Positions 1 through 4,265 of a stretch of 5,418 bases of DNA are shown here, one piece after another. Source of the stretch: Candidatus Zixiibacteriota bacterium (GTDB taxonomy: Bacteria; Zixibacteria; MSB-5A5; SM1-73); the NCBI GenBank assembly GCA_029933635.1, contig JAOZNS010000181.1:1-5418 (forward strand), read 5' to 3'. Position 1 is the first letter of the stretch, and each line of letters begins with the position of its first letter. The notes beneath the pieces were generated by a model. It did no database searches. It was given only the letters and a program-made list of their open reading frames with translations, and was not told the DNA's origin. The position numbers and the translations under genes are program-made.

Positions 1-22
1 GTTGAATCCCTTAAATAAGCTT

Positions 23-55
23 TGGTTTGACCCAGGGGTGTAAACCATGCTTTTT
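23..55 (+). terminator. Possible intrinsic terminator of an upstream gene
   Basis: TGGTTT (23-28) can pair with AAACCA (42-47). An inner ACC/GGT stem (30-32 with 37-39) closes a four-base loop. Three bases later there is a run of five T (51-55). This is the layout of a Rho-independent terminator reading rightwards, and it would close a gene lying left of the window. The stem is interrupted by unpaired bases, so this is only a moderate call. Confidence 0.35.
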
Positions 56-72
56 ACCTTTTCCCCTTCGTC

Positions 73-102
73 CCCCTCTCCATCCAGATGGATGGAGAGG
101 GG
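73..102. repeat. Perfect 13-bp palindrome (hairpin)
   Basis: CCCCTCTCCATCC (73-85) is perfectly complementary to 90-102, with a four-base AGAT loop between them. The stem is GC-rich and would be very stable. No T run follows on either strand, so it does not look like an ordinary terminator. It lies in gene-free DNA next to the short repeats that begin at 109. A REP-like or mobile-element-derived hairpin is the most natural reading, but the role is unknown. Confidence 0.7.
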
Positions 103-108
103 AAGATA

Positions 109-129
109 GGTCACTTGACTCAAATGAGG
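109..129 (-). repeat. Short dispersed repeat R1, copy 1 (inverted)
   Basis: The reverse complement of this 21-base stretch matches 516-536 at 20 of 21 positions. Its core, read on the minus strand, is TTGAGTCAAGTGACC. A third copy of the core is at 793-807. The three copies share 14 of 15 core positions and differ only at the same base (G, C or A). This copy lies outside the transposase remnant. Confidence 0.7.
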
Positions 130-167
130 GGCGAGGTCCCCTGAGATTCGCCATCATCTTAAGTCCT

Positions 168-217
168 TTTCATTTGAATCCTGCGGAAACACCATAGTTT
201 CATTTGAATCCTGCGGA
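168..217 (+). repeat. Two direct repeats, 30-base period
   Basis: The 17-mer CATTTGAATCCTGCGGA occurs at 171-187 and 201-217. The identity extends three bases to the left in both copies (TTT), giving 20-base units from 168 and 198 with ten unrelated bases between them. The right half, CCTGCGGAC in the second copy (210-218), recurs at 806-814 next to repeat R1. The left half, CATTTGA, resembles the start of R1 at 519-525. With only two units and a ten-base spacer this is not a CRISPR array. Confidence 0.7.
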
Positions 218-515
218 CACTATCCGAAATTCCAGCAACTAAATTGGAGAAGAACCTTAAGATTTCATAAAAGCCGCAAGGAAGGCATCTTAGTGGTCTG
301 GGGTATTCTATCCAATGGCTCCAAGGTTCTTTTGAGCATGAGGCTGGGCAACAAGGAATCTTATGAGGAGGACTGGCTGGAGGTATTTCGTGAGCTTGTG
401 AAGTGAGGTCTGGGTGATCCCATCTTGGGCACTTGGTCTCATACGAGCTTTTGAGGAGATCTTCTCCAAGAGCTTAAGACAACGCTGTCTGGTTCATAAG
501 AATCTGAGGTGCCCA

Positions 516-536
516 CCTCATTTGAGTCAACTGACC
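516..536 (+). repeat. Short dispersed repeat R1, copy 2
   Basis: This stretch is the inverted partner of 109-129 (20 of 21 bases). Its core TTGAGTCAACTGACC is at 522-536. It sits at the point where the transposase remnant jumps from the HKNLR motif to the TSTNPVER motif, so it replaces deleted coding sequence. It is inside the remnant, so the pair 109-129/516-536 cannot be the terminal inverted repeats of the original element. Confidence 0.7.
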
Positions 537-646
537 AGACGTCGTAAGTTCGCCACCTCCACCAACCCGGTGGAGCGTTCCTTTGAGGAGGAGAGATGCA
601 GAAGCAAGGTCATTCTTCGCTTCACAGATGGAGAAGAGTGGGTTAA

Positions 647-669
647 AGTCCGAATTTGGGTCCATCGGA
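647..669 (+). repeat. Short repeat R3, copy 1, in the transposase frame break
   Basis: AGTCCGAATTTGG (647-659) recurs at 773-785; allowing one mismatch, the match extends to 16 bases. In this copy about 22 bases (648-669), bounded by TCCGA and its complement TCGGA, lie between EEWVK in one frame and VVFVTLIRASQRW in the next. Removing 22 bases would restore a continuous reading frame and a normal-looking transposase C-terminus. It therefore looks like a small insertion. Confidence 0.6.
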
Positions 670-772
670 GTTGTCTTTGTCACCTTGATACGAGCCTCTC
701 AAAGATGGAGGAAAGTTACCATTACCCTTGATGAAGAGATTAAGCTAATGGAGTTACGAGACAAATTAAATC

Positions 773-814
773 AGTCCGAATTTGGATCTAAGTTGAGTCA
801 AATGACCTGCGGAC
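773..814 (+). repeat. Composite short repeat (R3 + R1 + CCTGCGGAC)
   Basis: This 42-base stretch directly follows the last recognisable transposase codons. It contains R3 copy 2 (773-788), R1 copy 3 (TTGAGTCAAATGACC, 793-807) and CCTGCGGAC (806-814), the last shared with 210-218. Its ends, GTCCG (774-778) and CGGAC (810-814), are complementary. It is the only place in the window where all three repeat modules occur together, so it may be the most complete copy. No coding function is seen. Confidence 0.55.
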
Positions 815-922
815 AAGATGGAGGAGAACAGACAACATCTAAAAACCCGAGGGTCCCTAAGTCACCTGAGAAAATTTTCCAGAAAAAATAAGACTTGACC
901 CTTTGAAATCCATCTAAAGTTG
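815..922. other. Gene-free spacer after the transposase remnant
   Basis: No gene is supported here. The frame of the transposase C-terminus stays open to a TAA at 889-891, but the residues beyond about 771 are low-complexity and resemble nothing I know. A short AT palindrome, GAAAATTTTC, is at 870-879. The next functional signal is the promoter at 923. Confidence 0.5.
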
Positions 923-951
923 TTGACTTTTTTGAAAAAGTGAAGTAAATT
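923..951 (+). promoter_or_regulatory. Sigma70-like promoter for the PorV-like gene
   Basis: TTGACT (923-928, five of six consensus bases) is followed by a 17-base spacer and TAAATT (946-951, four of six). Transcription would start near 958, leaving an untranslated leader of about 68 bases before the ATG at 1026. It is the best match in the stretch between the transposase remnant and the gene. Confidence 0.55.
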
Positions 952-1025
952 TGTAACCTGAACAAGAAGTTCTCAGAGAAATGGTATTTTATAGTAAATG
1001 GAACAAACTTAAAAAGGACCGGAAG

Positions 1026-1970
1026 ATGAAAAGGACGTTTATAGGTGGAATTTGGTTCATGATCTTTTTGTTCGCATTTTTTTCCATCAGTTTGGGGACC
1101 AACTCCAAAGTGGGCACCACAGCGTATGGTTTTCTTAAAATAGACCCGGGCGCCAGATCCACCGCTATGGGGGGGGCATTTGTAGGGCTTTCCGACGATG
1201 AAGCGGCTTTGTTTTTTAACCCCGCTGGACTGATTCAGATTCAGACAAATCGATTTTTTACCACCTATAACAACTATATCATCGATATTCAGTCGGGATT
1301 TTTGGGGTACGTTCATTCCTATAGTGAGGATATCAGGTTGGGAGGGTCAATTTCATATTTCAATTATGGCTCACTGACCAGAACCGATGAGCAAGGATTA
1401 AACCTGGGAACCTTTGGGGCGGCAGATATCTCCTTCGGAGTCTCCTTAGCCAAAGGGATCAGCAACAGTTTCAGTCTGGGTGCTACAGGAAAATTTATCT
1501 ACGAGAAACTGGATGGATATTCTTCCGATGCAATGGCTCTGGATTTAGGAATTTTATATATCTCAAAAGATGATCGCACGCGCATTGGTGGAGTGGGTCA
1601 AAACATTGGAGTTCAATTGAAGGGTGCTACTAAATCCCATAAGGATCCGTTGCCTACTTCAGTTAAGGTGGGAATATCTCACCACATGCGGGAGCTCCCC
1701 TTGATCGTTGCTGTGGATGCGGCCAAGCCTTTTGATAATGATGTGTTCTTCAACTTGGGAACAGAGCTTTCTGCCCTGAAACCGCTTTATCTAAGATTTG
1801 GCTGGAGCTCCTTTGGTAAAAATTTCAAAACCGATTCAGATAAGGATAATCTGGCTGGCTTTGCAGCTGGATTCGGAGTGATCTGGAAGGTCTTTCGATT
1901 CGATTACGCCTATTCCTCTTATGCAGACTTGGGAGGGGTACATAAGATATCTGTCTCAGGAGAGATTTGA
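1026..1970 (+). CDS. PorV/PorQ-family outer-membrane beta-barrel protein
   Basis: The predicted product has 314 residues. It begins with a signal peptide (Lys/Arg at 2-3, hydrophobic about 5-22, likely cut near Gly24). The family hallmark follows: AYGFLKIDPGARSTAMGGAF (33-52), then LSDDEAALFFNPAGL (55-69). The rest is rich in alternating Gly/aromatic beta strands, and the C-terminus (FRFDYAYSSYADLGG, then HKISVSGEI) is the usual closing strand. PorV/PorQ relatives are FadL/OmpP1-like barrels of about 300-350 residues. In Bacteroidota, PorV takes part in type IX secretion, but many homologues elsewhere have no known function, and nothing here shows a type IX locus. An ATG at 981 is in frame and would add 15 residues. 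I prefer 1026 because AAGGA (1014-1018) lies seven bases upstream and the signal peptide then starts correctly. The gene stands alone between a promoter and a possible terminator. A run of eight G (1169-1176) falls in codons 48-51. Confidence 0.85.
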   Translation: MKRTFIGGIWFMIFLFAFFSISLGTNSKVGTTAYGFLKIDPGARSTAMGGAFVGLSDDEAALFFNPAGLIQIQTNRFFTTYNNYIIDIQSGFLGYVHSYSEDIRLGGSISYFNYGSLTRTDEQGLNLGTFGAADISFGVSLAKGISNSFSLGATGKFIYEKLDGYSSDAMALDLGILYISKDDRTRIGGVGQNIGVQLKGATKSHKDPLPTSVKVGISHHMRELPLIVAVDAAKPFDNDVFFNLGTELSALKPLYLRFGWSSFGKNFKTDSDKDNLAGFAAGFGVIWKVFRFDYAYSSYADLGGVHKISVSGEI

Positions 1971-2028
1971 AGTTTTTCCATCCACTTTTCTTAAATTTAA
2001 TCTTAGGTGACATCCAAAAAGATTTTCG

Positions 2029-2068
2029 AACCTAAGTCCTAAGCTTTCAGGACTTAAGATGGGTTTTT
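2029..2068 (+). terminator. Possible intrinsic terminator after the PorV-like gene
   Basis: TAAGTCCT (2033-2040) pairs perfectly with AGGACTTA (2049-2056) around an eight-base loop. The outer AACC (2029-2032) can pair with GGTT (2062-2065) across a small internal loop, and TTTTT is at 2064-2068. It lies about 60 bases after the stop codon. The gap between the inner stem and the T run makes it weaker than the terminator at 3096. Confidence 0.5.
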
Positions 2069-2244
2069 CTATTATAAGCTTTCTTCCACATATCAGCTCA
2101 AAATTCACGGAAAGGGCGCCTCCTATTTGATTATTCGGTCATCCTTGGCAATAAAACTTGTAGGAGAACAGATAAAACCAAAAATTGTTATATGTAAATT
2201 TGATTTAATCATAAACACTTATTGAAAAAAAGGAGGTGGAAGAC
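2069..2244. other. AT-rich leader region of the prohibitin-like gene
   Basis: No gene is seen. The stretch from about 2171 to 2230 is very AT-rich and probably holds the promoter, but I find no convincing pair of -35 and -10 boxes. TTGGCA (2145-2150) is a fair -35 without a well-placed partner. The strong ribosome binding site AGGAGGTG (2231-2238) ends the region. Confidence 0.4.
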
Positions 2245-3042
2245 ATGAAGAAGCGTAATTTTTTGGTCCTGGTTCTTTTGAGCTTTCTCCTGGTGGGCTG
2301 TGGCACCAATATTCCTTCGGGACATCATGGAGTGAAGTATTTACGATTCCACGGAGGAACCGTGATGGGCAAAATCTACGGGGAGGGATTCAAATGGCAT
2401 CTGCCCTGGAATTCATTCTTCGTTTACAAAACCCAGACCGATGAGAGAAAGGAGGTTTTGCATGTTCTCTCCGCAGATGGAGCCTCAATAGAGTTGGAGA
2501 CCTCCATCTGGTTTAGACCTGTAACAAACAAGCTGGATAGCCTTCAGATAACGGTGGGACCTAACTATTATGAGGTAGTGATCGGTCCAGCTCTCAGGGG
2601 AGAGGCGCGAAGCATTGTTGGCCGATACAAACCAGATGAAATCTACAGCACCAAAAGGGAGATCATCGCCTCAGAAATTTTAGAAGCACTGCGTAAGGTG
2701 CTGGATGGTAAGTTCGTGAACGTGGAAAACGTGATAATAAGAAACGTGGTGCTCCCTCCCAAGATAACGGAAGCAATAGAACACAAGCTGGCCGCAGACC
2801 AGGAACAACAAAGAATGCAATTTGTTCTGCTCAAAGAGGAACAGGAGGCAAAACGAAAGAAGATCGAAGCTCAGGGAATAGCCGATTTTCAGCGGATCAT
2901 AACCCGGGGGCTCACCGATAAACTTCTTCGGTGGAAGGGAATTGAGGCCACCATAAAATTAGCCGAGAGCCCCAACACCAAAGTGGTGGTAATTGGAAGC
3001 TCAGAATCCGGGCTCCCTCTGATCTTGGGCGGTGAGAAATAA
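2245..3042 (+). CDS. SPFH/Band 7 (prohibitin-like) lipoprotein
   Basis: The predicted product has 265 residues. The N-terminus MKKRNFLVLVLLSFLLVGC is a lipoprotein signal with lipobox LVGC; Cys19 would be lipidated and Gly follows, which does not suggest inner-membrane retention. Residues about 23-170 form the SPFH domain, with IPSGHHGVKY (23-32), GEGFKWHLPW (46-55) and VENVIIRNVVLPPKITEAIE leading into a charged helix (about 173-222, Gln/Glu/Lys-rich, coiled-coil-like). The tail has LRWKGIEATIKLAESPNTKV and GLPLILGG, typical of bacterial prohibitins. Such proteins form large rings or scaffolds at membranes and often associate with membrane proteases. The lipobox implies that this one is anchored outside the cytoplasm. 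A GTG at 2236 is in frame, but it lies inside the Shine-Dalgarno AGGAGGTG (2231-2238). The ATG at 2245, six bases after that site, is clearly better. The gene appears monocistronic, with a strong terminator at 3096. Its partners are unknown. Confidence 0.88.
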   Translation: MKKRNFLVLVLLSFLLVGCGTNIPSGHHGVKYLRFHGGTVMGKIYGEGFKWHLPWNSFFVYKTQTDERKEVLHVLSADGASIELETSIWFRPVTNKLDSLQITVGPNYYEVVIGPALRGEARSIVGRYKPDEIYSTKREIIASEILEALRKVLDGKFVNVENVIIRNVVLPPKITEAIEHKLAADQEQQRMQFVLLKEEQEAKRKKIEAQGIADFQRIITRGLTDKLLRWKGIEATIKLAESPNTKVVVIGSSESGLPLILGGEK

Positions 3043-3095
3043 CGAAGAAAAAATTTTCGTGAGCTGGAGCCAGATTCAAAGAGTGGAAGTAAATC

Positions 3096-3131
3096 TGGGG
3101 TGGTGATTCCAGCCTTCACCGCCCCATTTTT
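3096..3131 (+). terminator. Strong intrinsic terminator after the prohibitin-like gene
   Basis: GGGGTGGTGA (3097-3106) pairs with TCACCGCCCC (3116-3125) with one G-T wobble. T3096-A3126 extends the stem to 11 pairs, the loop has nine bases, and five T follow (3127-3131). It lies 53 bases after the stop codon and separates this gene from the next unit. Confidence 0.85.
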
Positions 3132-3277
3132 ATAGACCATCTGATTCGTTCAAATCCGTATCAGTTGATGAAGATCGGACTTTCAAATCTATCGGTGATA
3201 TGAACTAATAAATGCCTTTCCCTGACCGATTAAATACTGAGTGAGGCCAAAAATTTCTTTTTGCTTTTTTAGAAAGG

Positions 3278-3283
3278 TATAAT
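3278..3283 (+). promoter_or_regulatory. TATAAT -10 box for the ATP-grasp/mutase unit
   Basis: A perfect TATAAT is at 3278-3283. Upstream, at the right distance, only a poor -35 is visible (T-rich 3254-3260). Transcription would start near 3290, giving a short leader of about 30 bases before the GTG at 3321. An in-frame TGA at 3288-3290 limits the reading frame on that side, so the promoter and the chosen start agree. Confidence 0.5.
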
Positions 3284-3320
3284 ATCTTGAATTGCCACCG
3301 GAGTATTTAACTCACGTGGT

Positions 3321-4265
3321 GTGACCTTGCGAAGATATGATCTGGCCATAGCTTGGTGTTGGGAATATGACGCAGATCTTGTTTTCCAGATAGATGTGGA
3401 ATGCGGAATTTCTGGAATACTCTCCTATCTCATTCATTCCCACAATCTTTCAGAGACCCTGCGTCTTATAAAGGAGGGAGAGCTTCGATTTCGGTTCTTT
3501 TTTGATCGGGCTTCAGACCTGGATGAGAATTTCGAAGAGCTGGTGGATGTGATGATGGATGAGGGAACAGAGATGATCAATGACCCCAGACGGGTGAGAT
3601 TGGCAATCGACAAGGCGGCAATGCAGAAGAAGTTCTCCGCCCGGGGAATAGATGTTCCATACACCGTCGTGCTTCCTCCCTGGGAAAAGCGTCCGGAGGC
3701 AGGCTCGATTCCTCTGAGCAGATTGGGAAAGCCCTTTGTGGTCAAGCCAGCCTGTGGTGGATGCGGGGATGGGGTGATTACGGATGCACGAACCCAACAG
3801 GATATCCAGAAAGCCCGACAGCAGTTCCCGGATGATAAGTATCTGGTGCAGAAAAAGGTCGAGCCGATCATGATAAATGGGCGCCGAGCCTGGTTCAGAG
3901 TCTTCTTTGCCTTTGGAGAGATCCTCCCATGTTGGTGGGACGATCAGACCAAGATAGCCGATGTTTTATCCATATCAGGTATTGATCGTAAAATCTATGA
4001 GCGCATGGTCGGTGTAATGAGGAAGATAGCTCACATTACAAAACTGGATCTTTTCTCCACGGAGCTGGCTTTAAATCACCAAGGCAAGCTTTTGGTGATA
4101 GACCATGTCAATGACCAGGTGGATTTGAGAAGAAAATCGTCCTGTCTGGATGGAGTCCCAGATGAGGTGGTGGATCGAATTGTAAATAATCTGGTCAACT
4201 GGGTGAGGAAACGTGTTCGCAGAAGAGGTATTCGACGGGAGAGCAGATTATGCAAAAAAATGTGA
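3321..4265 (+). CDS. Uncharacterised ATP-grasp family protein
   Basis: The predicted product has 314 residues. I recognise an ATP-grasp ligase fold of a little-studied family. The N-terminal domain begins YDLAIAWCWEYDADLV (6-21) and contains FFFDRASDLDENF (59-71). DKAAMQKKF (97-105) and the run DVPYTVVLPPW (111-121) lead into the ATP-binding part. Lys142 in KPFVVKPACGGCGDGV (137-152) and the adjacent Gly-rich loop are the likely nucleotide-binding elements. YLVQKKVEP is the hinge-like strand, and Glu248 with Asp261 and Asn264 (in IDHVNDQVDLR) are the likely metal ligands. ATP-grasp enzymes join a carboxylate to an amine or similar nucleophile through an acyl phosphate; the substrate here is unknown. 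The tail is very basic (RKRVRRRGIRR). The start is GTG at 3321: no ATG or TTG lies between the in-frame stop at 3288 and this codon. Its ribosome binding site is weak (GGAG at 3300-3303 is too far away). The end overlaps the mutase gene by 16 bases. Confidence 0.75.
   Translation: MTLRRYDLAIAWCWEYDADLVFQIDVECGISGILSYLIHSHNLSETLRLIKEGELRFRFFFDRASDLDENFEELVDVMMDEGTEMINDPRRVRLAIDKAAMQKKFSARGIDVPYTVVLPPWEKRPEAGSIPLSRLGKPFVVKPACGGCGDGVITDARTQQDIQKARQQFPDDKYLVQKKVEPIMINGRRAWFRVFFAFGEILPCWWDDQTKIADVLSISGIDRKIYERMVGVMRKIAHITKLDLFSTELALNHQGKLLVIDHVNDQVDLRRKSSCLDGVPDEVVDRIVNNLVNWVRKRVRRRGIRRESRLCKKM
4237..4252 (+). promoter_or_regulatory. Ribosome binding site that fixes the mutase start
   Basis: GGGAG (4237-4241) lies eight bases before the ATG at 4250, all inside the end of the ATP-grasp gene. 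Another in-frame ATG at 4265 has no comparable site. The placement points to translational coupling of the two genes. Confidence 0.6.

Larger units (their letters stand above)
278..771 (+). pseudogene. Decayed IS256 (mutator)-family transposase remnant
   Basis: Pieces in three frames match, in order, a family of IS256-type DDE transposases. First (278-403): KEGILVVWGILSNGSKVLLS, then GNKESYEDWLEVFRELVK, ending at a TGA at 404-406 where a residue such as Arg is expected before GL; CGA to TGA would explain it. Second (about 423-509, another frame): LGLIRAFEEIF followed by SLRQRCLVHKNLR. The SDG-type segment with the second catalytic Asp, expected just before LGLIRA, is missing. Third (about 537-647): TSTNPVERSFEEERCRSK through EEWVK. 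Fourth (about 670-771, a third frame): VVFVTLIRASQRWRKVTI and a final helix. On the order of 100 residues are missing between HKNLR and TSTNPVER, which would include the catalytic Glu region. The N-terminal third is also gone. Short repeats occupy both the internal deletion junction (about 510-536) and the second frame break (648-669). The gene cannot make an active enzyme. Family assignment is confident; exact ends are approximate. Confidence 0.85.

Noticed and set aside
1..18. Short reading frame ending in TAA at the left edge as the tail of an upstream gene
   Set aside because: Five codons are too few to support a coding call, though the possible terminator at 23-55 would fit such a gene.
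155..167. A 13-base inverted match between 155-167 and the terminator arm at 2049-2061
   Set aside because: One 13-base match between two places in 5.4 kb is expected by chance about as often as not, and the second site is explained as a terminator stem.
168..217. The tandem 20-base repeat as a small CRISPR array
   Set aside because: There are only two units, the spacer is ten bases, and no cas gene is in the window.
109..536. The inverted pair 109-129/516-536 as terminal inverted repeats of the IS256-type element
   Set aside because: The right copy lies inside the transposase remnant, at a deletion junction, with recognisable transposase sequence continuing for about 230 bases beyond it.
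798..1316. Long minus-strand reading frame opposite the promoter and start of the PorV-like gene
   Set aside because: Its translation resembles no family I know, and it runs antisense across a promoter and a well-supported gene.
3434..3871. Minus-strand reading frames inside the ATP-grasp gene
   Set aside because: They are shadows of a clearly conserved + strand protein and are rich in Ser/Arg/Pro with no recognisable motif.
4254..4260. Run of seven A at the ATP-grasp/mutase overlap as a programmed -1 frameshift making a fusion protein
   Set aside because: A -1 slip here would indeed enter the mutase frame, but the base before the run is C, so it is not the ideal slippery heptamer. The mutase also has its own ATG and ribosome binding site just upstream, which is a simpler explanation.
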